The notes under the pieces: generated by a model
Seen by the model: only the letters and a program-made list of their open reading frames with translations
The model's database searches: none
What the model was told of the DNA's origin: nothing
Assembly: GCA_029259675.1 (NCBI GenBank)
Contig: JAJDES010000546.1
Location: 1-20,007, forward strand
Direction of reading: 5' to 3'
Origin: Planctomycetota bacterium
GTDB taxonomy: Bacteria; Planctomycetota; UBA1135; GCA-002686595
DNA length: 20,007 nucleotides
In this document: positions 7,773 through 15,098 of the stretch, piece after piece
Numbering within the stretch: position 1 is the stretch's first letter
Layout: every line of letters starts with the position of its first letter
Program-made: the position numbers and the translations under genes

Positions 7773-8534
7773 TCAATCGCGAGCGATGCGCGGCGCGACT
7801 CGATTCCATAGGAAGGGCGGCAGGCTCGCCATGGCCCGCACAACCCATGCGGCCGAGCGCGGAAAAGCCACCACCGCCCGCCCCCGCTCGAGCCCGCGCA
7901 CGCAGCGCCGCGCCGCATCTTCCACACCAATGACAAAGGGCAAACTGTGCTGCGCATCGGCCGTCATCGGTGTGTGTACGAAACCGGGCCGGATATCGAC
8001 CACACGCAAACCGCGCGGCAAGAGGTCCACGCGCAGGGTCTCAAGGTAGGTGGAAAGGGCGGCCTTGCTGGCGGAGTAGGCCCCCGACCCCGGCATGCCG
8101 CACAGGGAGGCCAAGCTGGACATGCCCGCCAGCGTGCCCTCACCGCGGCGCAGCATGGGCCCCGAGGCAGCGTGAAGTGTGGCCAGGGCTCCGCGCACGT
8201 TGACGCTCAGGACCTCATCGAGAGCTTCCCATGTGACCTCGGCCGCGTGCTCGGCCAAGCCCACGCCGGCATTGGCGAGGACCAAATCGAAGCCCCCCAG
8301 GCGCTCGTCCCACTCAGCCACGGCCGACTGCACGCCGGGGACATCGGTGACGTCCAGGACTTGGGCGTGGGCCCGCCCGCCGCGCTCCCGAAGCTCGCCG
8401 GCAAGCTCCGTCAGGGCGGCACCCCGCCGCGCGCAAAGAACCACTTCGGTTCCCCCAAGGGCCAAATCGCGGGCGATGAAGCGTCCCAACCCGCTGGATG
8501 CTCCCGTGATCAGAGCTCGTTTGAAAACCGGCAT
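7773..8534 (-). CDS. Short-chain dehydrogenase/reductase (SDR)
   Basis: A 253-residue classical SDR, an NAD(P)-dependent oxidoreductase with a Rossmann fold. The cofactor motif TGASSGLG is at residues 10-17, the NAG motif at 88-90, and the catalytic tetrad is complete: N112 (VNVRG), S140, Y153 and K157 (YSASK). The arginines after the second strand (CARRG, 34-38) favour NADP(H), which is inference. The PG motif after strand six (IRPGFVHTPM, 181-190) is standard. The C-terminal segment after about residue 220 has a hydrophobic stretch (AAWVVRAMASLPPFLW) that may contact membranes or lipid substrates. The ATG at 8534 gives the motif at the normal distance. The substrate is unknown; the downstream acyl-CoA synthetase on the same strand hints at a lipid-derived compound. 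Confidence 0.9.
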   Translation of the reverse strand: MPVFKRALITGASSGLGRFIARDLALGGTEVVLCARRGAALTELAGELRERGGRAHAQVLDVTDVPGVQSAVAEWDERLGGFDLVLANAGVGLAEHAAEVTWEALDEVLSVNVRGALATLHAASGPMLRRGEGTLAGMSSLASLCGMPGSGAYSASKAALSTYLETLRVDLLPRGLRVVDIRPGFVHTPMTADAQHSLPFVIGVEDAARRCVRGLERGRAVVAFPRSAAWVVRAMASLPPFLWNRVAPRIARD

Positions 8535-8621
8535 GCGCGCAGCCTACCGCGGCACGGGCTCGATACGAGAACCCTTCGCAGTTCGCATCTGCGCCCCGTA
8601 GCTGTGACTGCGAAGCCCCCG

Positions 8622-8652
8622 TTGGTCCCTGTGCCGGGCAAACGTATAGAAT
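8622..8652 (+). promoter_or_regulatory. Candidate sigma70-type promoter
   Basis: TTGGTC (8622-8627) and TATAGA (8645-8650, continuing as TATAGAAT) are spaced 17 bases apart and point toward the M16-like gene, whose ATG is about 220 bases downstream. The match is moderate and unsupported by other data. Confidence 0.35.
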
Positions 8653-8729
8653 CTTCGACTCGATCACCCAGGCGTCGCCGAATCTGCGGCTCGGCCCCGG
8701 GTCCTCGGAACTGGCGGCCGCGCACGATC

Positions 8730-8755
8730 GTCTCGACAGTGTGTCTCGACAGTGT
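8730..8755. repeat. Perfect 13-bp tandem repeat with small palindromes
   Basis: GTCTCGACAGTGT occurs twice back to back (8730-8742 and 8743-8755). Each copy contributes to a GACA/TGTC inverted pair: GACAgtgTGTC at 8735-8745 and GACAgTGTC at 8748-8756. It lies between the candidate promoter and the ATG of the M16-like gene, so an operator for a dimeric regulator is possible. It may also be a neutral duplication. Confidence 0.6.
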
Positions 8756-8874
8756 CAGGACAATGGCTCGAAAACGACTCGAGCGTCGAGGACGCCCCAA
8801 AGCCGCCCTTCCGGTCGAACACACAGGTCCGCCACGACCTTCGAATTCCTTCCGAACCCAGCCCCATCAACGCG

Positions 8875-10899
8875 ATGCTCCGTTCGCTGCTCCTCGTATC
8901 CCTCGCCCTCTCTTCGACCTCGGCGCCCGGCGTTGCGGCCCAAGCAGCGAAGCCTCCCGTACCGGCGATTCGCAAGTTGGATTCGGGATCGAAGCTCGCT
9001 GTCGTTCAAACGGCAGAGGGAACCATGGTCCACGGTTGCCTGGTCGTTCCCGCCGGACCCAACTACGAGACGGAAGCCATGTTCGGAGCTTCCGGCCTCT
9101 TGGCCGGCATGCTGCAGCAGGCGGCCGAGCAGGACATGGCCCCCTGGCTCTCGGGCAACGGGGCCACGCTGATGTGGAGCGCTGACGGCCATTGGCTGAA
9201 AGCTGAGTTCAGCTGCAAGGCCGGCGATACCCAGGAGTTCGCGGGTCGCCTTTGCGAGCAATTGAATTCGGCGGCGGAGAATCAAGCGCACTTTGATGCA
9301 GCTCAAGCCGCACTCGCCAAGCAACTCGAAACGAAGCGCGAGGATCCCTCCTTGAGCGCCGACCGAGTCGGCCTGCGTTTGCTTTACGGACTCACTTCGC
9401 CCTTCGCGCCCCAGGCCACGGCGAGTCGAATCCGCGCTCTCAGGCTCCAGGATGTGCGCGCCTTCGCCGCCGCCAACGTCGGCGCCAACGCAAGCGTGCT
9501 GTCCCTGGCCGGCCCGCTCAAGGTCGGTGAGGTGAGCGCTCAGGTAAGCGCGTCGCTCAAGTCCCTGGGCCAAGTTCAACGGGCGGAATTGAACTTGCCG
9601 GAACTATTCACGCCCTTCCCCACCCGCATCTACCTCGTCGATGACCCGGACGCCAGCGCGACACAATTGCGCCTTTACTCGGTCAGCGGCACACGGCGCC
9701 TCGACAGCGACCACTTGCTTGAGCTTTGGAGTGAATTGGTCGGCGACCCCGAGTCCGGGCGCCTGAACAACCGACTGACCAACGCCATGGGATTGACCCA
9801 CGGCGGCTCGGCCGGCCACGAACTTGGTTGGAAAGGACAGGGTCCCTTTGTGGCCCGCGCAGCCGCGGAGCACGACAAGGTCAGCTTGACCCTCAATACG
9901 CTAGTTGCGGTGATGCAAAACGGCATTGCCACCAAGGCCGGGGATCTTGAGTGGAACAATCTCATTCAGCGCTGGAACGAAGAGGAAAAGCAGCGCGAAC
10001 AGGACGGAGCTGAGCTGGCCGATCGCGCCGCTCACTTGGCCTACTTCGACTACGCCCCCAGCTACTTCCAACTGCGCCAAGCACTATTCAATGCAACCAA
10101 TGCGCGCGACACGCGCATCACCGCCAGCGAATACTTCATGCAGCGCAGGTTGATCATCGTCGCCGTGGGCCCGGCGCAAATCATCACCAAGCAACTCGAG
10201 ACCTATGCCGAAGTCCATGCGCATGTCCCGGGCAGCACACCGCAAGTCGCAGACGACGCGCAGGCGGACGTCGAAGCACTGTTGGCCGTCATGGGCGGGC
10301 GCCAGCGCTGGGCCCAGCTGGAGCGCTTTGAGCTCAAAACACTGCACGATATCGGTGACGACCGAAACCTCGGCACGCAACCCATTCATCAGTGGCGCGA
10401 ACTGAACAGCTCGCGCATGCGGCTCGAATCCGCGCCCTACGGTAGCCCGAATGTCACGGTGATCGACGGCAATCCGGGTTGGCAATCGGGACTATTCGGC
10501 GTCCAACAGCTGAATTCACTCTCCTATCGCAAGCAACTCATCATTGCTCGCGATTCTATGTTTTCGATCTTGAACGGCTTGGCTCTCAACTTGGTCGGCG
10601 CCCGCATCAATTCCGAGTACGAAAACCGGCTGGAGCTTTTTGACGAGCACGGCCTTATCGCCTGGATGCTCCTGGGCGAGGACAAGCGTCCGAAATTTAT
10701 GGGCTACGCCGATCCCTACCGAGCGATTCGCATCGAATTCGATCAGTGGGACGATACCGACGGCTATGTCTACGCCAGTAGGTTCACGGAAAATAATCAC
10801 ACCCAGGGCTCCGAGCCGGTTGCGTGGACCGTAATCACGGAAGAATTCACTCCCAACGGCGAATTCCCTAAGGACCTATTCATCAAGCGCAAGCTGTAA
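8875..10899 (+). CDS. Secreted M16-like protein lacking the zinc motif
   Basis: From the ATG at 8875 the product has 674 residues and starts with a signal peptide (MLRSLLLVSLALSSTSAPGV, cleavage near AAQA at 21-24). Residues about 25-215 and 240-440 have the layout of two M16 peptidase domains. Landmarks are an inter-domain pattern ending IRALRLQDVRAFAAANVG and SVLSLAGPL (about 186-214), and SGRLNNRLTNAMGLTHGG (about 294-311), which corresponds to the conserved GxxSRL...GLaY region. The place where active M16 enzymes carry HxxEH reads GASGLLAGML (71-80), so zinc binding and proteolysis should be lost. Residues about 460-674 form a separate region of unknown family, beta-rich by eye. Inactive M16 subunits often pair with active ones, but no active partner is in the window. 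An upstream GTG (8752) would hide the signal peptide and was rejected. Location is periplasmic or outer-surface. Confidence 0.72.
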   Translation: MLRSLLLVSLALSSTSAPGVAAQAAKPPVPAIRKLDSGSKLAVVQTAEGTMVHGCLVVPAGPNYETEAMFGASGLLAGMLQQAAEQDMAPWLSGNGATLMWSADGHWLKAEFSCKAGDTQEFAGRLCEQLNSAAENQAHFDAAQAALAKQLETKREDPSLSADRVGLRLLYGLTSPFAPQATASRIRALRLQDVRAFAAANVGANASVLSLAGPLKVGEVSAQVSASLKSLGQVQRAELNLPELFTPFPTRIYLVDDPDASATQLRLYSVSGTRRLDSDHLLELWSELVGDPESGRLNNRLTNAMGLTHGGSAGHELGWKGQGPFVARAAAEHDKVSLTLNTLVAVMQNGIATKAGDLEWNNLIQRWNEEEKQREQDGAELADRAAHLAYFDYAPSYFQLRQALFNATNARDTRITASEYFMQRRLIIVAVGPAQIITKQLETYAEVHAHVPGSTPQVADDAQADVEALLAVMGGRQRWAQLERFELKTLHDIGDDRNLGTQPIHQWRELNSSRMRLESAPYGSPNVTVIDGNPGWQSGLFGVQQLNSLSYRKQLIIARDSMFSILNGLALNLVGARINSEYENRLELFDEHGLIAWMLLGEDKRPKFMGYADPYRAIRIEFDQWDDTDGYVYASRFTENNHTQGSEPVAWTVITEEFTPNGEFPKDLFIKRKL

Positions 10900-11049
10900 G
10901 TTCAGTCAGCCGGCAACTGCGAACGGCGCGATTGCGAGCAACTGAAGAACTGCGGTCACTTGACCCGGGAATCTTGCGCTGTGTGCGAACGCAGTGTGGA
11001 ACGCATTTCTGCCCCACGGCGACTGGGACGACTTCCCGCCGAGCCCGAT

Positions 11050-11070
11050 GCATTCGCCAAGGGCGAGTGC
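11050..11070. terminator. Hairpin between convergent genes
   Basis: GCATTCGCC (11050-11058) pairs with GGCGAGTGC (11062-11070), giving a 9-bp stem with one T-G wobble and a 3-base loop. It sits in the 210-base gap between the M16-like gene and the oppositely oriented BtpA-family gene, 40 bases past the latter's stop. No T tract is present, so termination is only suggested by position. Confidence 0.35.
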
Positions 11071-11109
11071 CGCCTGCGCACCCCATAGCCTAAGCGTGTC
11101 GCGCGCGCC

Positions 11110-11994
11110 CTACTGCAAGGCTCGGCGCAAGCGGCGCACGCGCTCCACATCCACTTCATTGTGAATGAACCCGTCGCGCTTGAGCCAAGAGCCGACGATC
11201 GCTCCGTCGGCCGAGCCCAGCAGTTCGCGCGCATTTTCCTCGCATAGGCCCGATCCGATCAGGAGCGGCACGCCTTTGCAGCGTTCGCGCACGACGCGCA
11301 CTTCCTCCAAGGACGGAGCCGCGCCCGTGCGCGAGCCGGAGACGATGACGCCGTCGACCAAAGCTCGACTGCAGATTTCATCGGCCGCATCGCCCAGGGA
11401 CTGGGCCCCCAAGGGTGTCGCGTGCTTGACGTGCACATCGCCCAAGAGCCAGGCCCCGGGACTGAGGCGTTGGCGTTCGCGCAGGGTCTCGGCAGCTCGC
11501 CCCTCGATCAATCCTTGATCCGTGACGGCCGCGCCGGAATGAACATTGACACGCAGGAAACTAGCACCGGTCGCGGCGCACAATCCCAGTGCCGAGCGGG
11601 CATCGTTGCGAAGCACATTGACACCGACGGGAACCGAGCCGTTTGGCGTTGCCGGCTCCGGGCCCCCGGCGTCCGATTTAGCTTCCGCCCCCGCGGGCTT
11701 GCTCGGCGTCGAGTTCGGCCCGGGCCCAAGCTCCTTGGCCACGGTCTGAACCGCATCCAGGGCCAGGGCCATGCCCGCCACGGTTTCGGCCGGAACCCGG
11801 TCGCCGTAAAAAGGCACATCGCCGAAGTTCTCCACAATCAGCGCATCGCAGCCACCCACGAGTAGAGCGCGCGCGTCAAATCTCGCCCGCTCCAATACCG
11901 TTTCCATGGCGCCCCCGTAGCAGGGGGCTCCGGGTAGGGCCGGCAAATGAACCACTCCGATCAACATCGGACCTGTGTGTAGGGCTGCAAACAT
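11110..11994 (-). CDS. BtpA/SgcQ-family TIM-barrel protein
   Basis: A 294-residue protein of the BtpA family, named after a cyanobacterial protein needed for photosystem I stability; SgcQ is an enterobacterial relative. The molecular function in non-photosynthetic bacteria is not established. Family features are MLIGVVHLPALPGAP at residues 10-24, GGCDALIVENFGDVPF (47-62), VGVNVLRNDARSALG (123-137), FLRVNVHSGAAVTDQG (146-161) and the phosphate-binding-type ends VIVSGSRTG (216-224) and LLIGSGL (244-250), followed by GAIVGSWLK. Residues about 90-120 are an insertion rich in Pro, Gly, Ala and Ser not expected in the family, lying between two barrel elements and probably a flexible surface loop. 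The start at 11994 is an ATG; a second ATG at 11967 (M10) is where many relatives begin and is a reasonable alternative. It stands alone between convergent and divergent neighbours. Confidence 0.87.
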   Translation of the reverse strand: MFAALHTGPMLIGVVHLPALPGAPCYGGAMETVLERARFDARALLVGGCDALIVENFGDVPFYGDRVPAETVAGMALALDAVQTVAKELGPGPNSTPSKPAGAEAKSDAGGPEPATPNGSVPVGVNVLRNDARSALGLCAATGASFLRVNVHSGAAVTDQGLIEGRAAETLRERQRLSPGAWLLGDVHVKHATPLGAQSLGDAADEICSRALVDGVIVSGSRTGAAPSLEEVRVVRERCKGVPLLIGSGLCEENARELLGSADGAIVGSWLKRDGFIHNEVDVERVRRLRRALQ

Positions 11995-12305
11995 GGGCCA
12001 AGCCTAATCAGTAGCCCGGGCCTCGGCCCGTTTCCTGTTCTGAACTCCGGCCGGGATTTCATCCGTGGGCCGCAGCTCGAAGCGGACGATCGCCCCATTT
12101 CGATGCGCGCAAAACGGGCCGCTTGGATAGCAAGCCCAGCCGCGCGCTCGCCGGAACTTGCTCGAGAAGCAGGCGAAGTCCGTTTTTCGCCTTGTTCAAG
12201 TCCCCGGCCCTGGGCGATCATGCCGCGCTCGATCGATTTTGAAGCCTGCTGGGCGCAAATGGGTCGACTGGCCGCGGACGCCCCCAAGCCCGCCCACTGC
12301 CCGGC
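11995..12305. other. Divergent intergenic region, BtpA / spermidine-synthase-like gene
   Basis: No gene is supported in these 311 bases. Two small inverted repeats are visible: CGGGCC/GGCCCG at 12017-12030, close to the BtpA start, and AGGCGAA/TTCGCCT at 12171-12192 (7-bp stem, 8-base loop) in the leader of the membrane gene. Neither matches a riboswitch I recognise. No convincing promoter was picked out. Confidence 0.45.
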
Positions 12306-15098
12306 ATGAAACGCATTCCCCGATCCACCTACGCAGGAGTTTTCCTCCTCGCGCTGTCCATCATCCTGTTTCAGATCGCGTTGACGCGGGTCTTCGCGGT
12401 GATGATGTGGCACCACCTGACCTACATGGTGGTTTCGATCGCACTCTTGGGCTTCGGCGCAGCCGGCAGCCTTTTGACTGCGCAACGCGATTCGCTCAAG
12501 AAGGAATCCCCACTGGGCCCCTTGGCACTGGCCAGCGCCGGCTACGGCTTGGCGGTCATCGCCGCCTATCTCGCCGTGCGCGAGGTGGACATCAACAGTC
12601 TCGAGCTGTGGAAGTTCAAAGCCAACCTCGGGCGCTTGCTCGCCATTTACGCGATCGTCGCCGTGCCCTATTTATTGGGCGGCTTGGCACTGGGCATGGC
12701 GCTGATGCGCTTTGTCGATCACGTCGACAAGCTTTACTTCACCGACCTCGTGGGCTCCGCCGTGGGCGGTGCCGCAAGTGTCGGTCTCTTGGTACTCATG
12801 GGCGGAGCCAGCACGGTCTTAGCTTCCGCGGTGCTGGGCGCCGGAGCGGGCTTGGCCTTCGCCATCGGCGGCCGCAAATACAGGGGCCCCTCACTGGCGG
12901 CGTTGGCCATCACCTTCGGCCTGTGGCTGACCTCGGCCGGTTTGCCGGGCATGCCCGCGTGGGATTGGGACCCGCCCTTTGCGCCCGGTAAGGAACTGCT
13001 CAACCTCCAAACGAATTCCGAGGACGTCGTACTCGATCGGATTCACTCCGCCACCGCAGAGGTCGAGGTCGGCCCCGACATGCCGGCCGCACCTTTCATC
13101 GGAGGGGACTTCGGCAGCAGCGCACGGCAGCAGATCCAGGCCCGCTTGGTGGGACAGGATGGAACCGCGCCCACCCAACTGATGAAGGGCGCAGGGCGCA
13201 TCGAGGACTTCCCCTTCCTGCGCACGACCCAGGCGGCCAGTTCCTATGTGGCGCGCGAGAGCCTCGACTTGCACGAGCCCAATGTGCTCGTGATCGGCGT
13301 CGGCGGGGGCGTGGATGTGATGGTCGCCCTGGCCTATGAAGCCGAGCACGTCACGGCCGTGGAAATCAATTCGGCCATGATCGAGATGGTTACCGAGCGC
13401 TACGACGAGTACCTGGACGGTCTCATGCGACCCGGTGCCCACAGCTACTCGGATCGGGTCGAATTGGTGCAAAGCGAAGGCCGCTCGCACATGCGCAGTC
13501 GGGATGAGAAGTACGACATCATCCAAATGAGCGGCGTCGACTCCTTCACGGCACTCAGCACCGGCGCCTACACCCTTTCGGAGAGTTACCTTTACACGAT
13601 CGAGGCCGTGCAGGAGTTCTACGAACACCTCAAGCCCGGCGGCTACGTCAACTACTCGCGCTTCATCCTCACCCGGCCCCAGAAGAAGCCGCGCGAAACC
13701 CTGCGTTTGGCGAACATCGCCTTCGAGGCCTTGACCGACCTCGGCATCGAAGATCCCGCCAGTCATATCGCCGTTTTCCAGGGCGAGGTTTGGGCCTCGA
13801 CCATGATCAAGCGCGGGCCCTTCACGCGCACGGAGATCGATGCCCTGGAACGCTTCGCGGACGACGAGAATTTCGTCGGGCTGATTTACGATCCGCTGCA
13901 CACATCCGATCAATTTGAAGCGCGACCCGATCGACTGGCGCGCGTGCGCAAATCGCGCCGGGCCTTCGTTCAGCAGTTGCACTCGCAATTGATGCCGGGC
14001 CGAGCCGCCGATGAAATTGAAGCTGCCGCCGAGCAACTCACCCAGGCTTACCTGGCGCGCTTTGAAGGCAATCGTGCGGAGGAGGAATCGGCGCTCAACA
14101 GCTTGGCCGCTTTCATGCCCGAGGATCAGCGCGAACGCGCGCGCGTCTTCGGCCGGACCTTCCTCGACAACACCGAAGCGTTGGCGCAACTCGTAACCCA
14201 AGGCTTGATCGAAACGCGCCGGGACTACCACACGCTCCTGCGCGGATCTTTGGAGCAGCGCCGGGCGTTCCTGGACAGCTACGAATACGACATTTCCGCC
14301 TGCACGGACAACTCGCCCTTTTTCTTCAACTACTACCGCTACGGAATGCTGCTGGATTCCTTCGGCAGCTCACAGGAAAGCGAGTTGGTCGAGCGCTACC
14401 ACCCCGACTTCCCGGTCGGCCACATGGTGCTGATTGCGTCCCTGGTGCAGATTGCGATCCTGGCCTTGGTGTTGATCTTCCTGCCGCTGCGCGCGTTGGA
14501 TCGACGCGGCCTTAAAGCTGAAAACACCTGGCGCTTCTTCACCTATTTTGCCGCCCTGGGCATGGGCTTCATGTTCGTGGAGATCGTGCTGATGCAAAAG
14601 TTGGTGATCTTCCTCGGTCACCCGACCTACGCAGTTTCGGTTGTGCTTTCGTCACTACTGGGCTTCGCCGGAATCGGCTCGTTCCTGTCGGGCAAGGTGC
14701 AGGTGCTCTCCAAGACAAACTTGATGCGCCTGGCCTTTACCATCGCCGCCACGGTGCTTCTGGTCGCCTTCGCCCTTGATCAAATCCTGCCGGCAATGCT
14801 GGGCCAAAGCTTCGCTTTGCGCGCAGTCGCAACAGTGATCACGATCCTGCCCTTGGGTCTCGTACTCGGCATGGCCTTCCCCACCGGCTTGCGCATCGTC
14901 AAGGAACGCGCCCCGCAACTCTTGCCCTGGTGCTGGGCGATCAACGGCTTCCTTTCGGTCTTCTCATCGCTGTTTTGCATCGTCCTCAGCATGGTGCTGG
15001 GCTTCAGCACGGTGCTTTCCATGGCCGCCGTTATTTACCTAATCGGTTTCATGGCCATGCCCGCCGCCCCGGCGGCCCAGGCGGAGAGTCGCGGCTGA
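12306..15098 (+). CDS. Membrane-bound spermidine-synthase-like protein
   Basis: This 930-residue protein has three parts. Residues about 10-215 contain six to seven membrane segments (for example GVFLLALSIILFQIALT, AIYAIVAVPYLLGGLALG). Residues about 230-700 are soluble and include a Rossmann fold of the spermidine synthase / SAM-methyltransferase type: NVLVIGVGGGVDV at 326-338, the acidic AVEIN at 351-355 and DRVELVQSEGR at 383-393. Residues about 720-925 contain six or more further membrane segments. The loop that carries the catalytic Asp in true aminopropyltransferases (DSTDP type) reads SGVDSFTALSTGAYT here, so polyamine synthesis should not be assumed. Related fused proteins are common in environmental bacteria and lack a proven function. 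The ATG at 12306 gives a basic N-terminus followed by the first membrane helix. The stop overlaps the start of the next gene, so the two are translationally coupled. Confidence 0.82.
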   Translation: MKRIPRSTYAGVFLLALSIILFQIALTRVFAVMMWHHLTYMVVSIALLGFGAAGSLLTAQRDSLKKESPLGPLALASAGYGLAVIAAYLAVREVDINSLELWKFKANLGRLLAIYAIVAVPYLLGGLALGMALMRFVDHVDKLYFTDLVGSAVGGAASVGLLVLMGGASTVLASAVLGAGAGLAFAIGGRKYRGPSLAALAITFGLWLTSAGLPGMPAWDWDPPFAPGKELLNLQTNSEDVVLDRIHSATAEVEVGPDMPAAPFIGGDFGSSARQQIQARLVGQDGTAPTQLMKGAGRIEDFPFLRTTQAASSYVARESLDLHEPNVLVIGVGGGVDVMVALAYEAEHVTAVEINSAMIEMVTERYDEYLDGLMRPGAHSYSDRVELVQSEGRSHMRSRDEKYDIIQMSGVDSFTALSTGAYTLSESYLYTIEAVQEFYEHLKPGGYVNYSRFILTRPQKKPRETLRLANIAFEALTDLGIEDPASHIAVFQGEVWASTMIKRGPFTRTEIDALERFADDENFVGLIYDPLHTSDQFEARPDRLARVRKSRRAFVQQLHSQLMPGRAADEIEAAAEQLTQAYLARFEGNRAEEESALNSLAAFMPEDQRERARVFGRTFLDNTEALAQLVTQGLIETRRDYHTLLRGSLEQRRAFLDSYEYDISACTDNSPFFFNYYRYGMLLDSFGSSQESELVERYHPDFPVGHMVLIASLVQIAILALVLIFLPLRALDRRGLKAENTWRFFTYFAALGMGFMFVEIVLMQKLVIFLGHPTYAVSVVLSSLLGFAGIGSFLSGKVQVLSKTNLMRLAFTIAATVLLVAFALDQILPAMLGQSFALRAVATVITILPLGLVLGMAFPTGLRIVKERAPQLLPWCWAINGFLSVFSSLFCIVLSMVLGFSTVLSMAAVIYLIGFMAMPAAPAAQAESRG

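Larger units (their letters stand above)
8535..8874. other. Divergent promoter region, SDR / M16-like gene
   Basis: These 340 bases separate divergent genes and hold no supported gene. They should carry promoters in both directions. A plus-strand promoter candidate and a 13-bp tandem repeat are listed separately. The frame of the M16-like gene is open back to a GTG at 8752, but that stretch lacks coding character. Confidence 0.5.

Noticed and set aside
6712..8049. A 445-codon open frame on the plus strand
   Set aside because: It lies antisense to the fadD-like and SDR genes, whose motifs are unmistakable; its own translation has no domain character. High-GC coding DNA often leaves long antisense frames open.
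8730..8756. LexA or other named operator
   Set aside because: The GACAgTGTC core does not match a regulator box I can name with confidence, so it is reported only as a repeat.
7947..9185. A 412-codon open frame on the plus strand
   Set aside because: It runs antisense through the SDR gene and out of frame into the signal peptide of the M16-like gene; no domain is visible.
8875..10899. Calling this an active M16 zinc peptidase
   Set aside because: No HxxEH or inverted HxxEH-type motif occurs at the expected helix.
11995..12305. Riboswitch in the leader of the membrane gene
   Set aside because: Only short hairpins are present and no conserved riboswitch core could be recognised.
12891..14231. 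A 446-codon open frame on the minus strand
   Set aside because: It is antisense to the spermidine-synthase-like gene and rich in His, Gly, Asp and Arg without recognisable motifs; a shadow frame.
12306..15098. Naming this gene speE (spermidine synthase)
   Set aside because: The catalytic Asp loop typical of aminopropyltransferases is not seen, and the protein is a large membrane fusion; only the fold similarity is supported.
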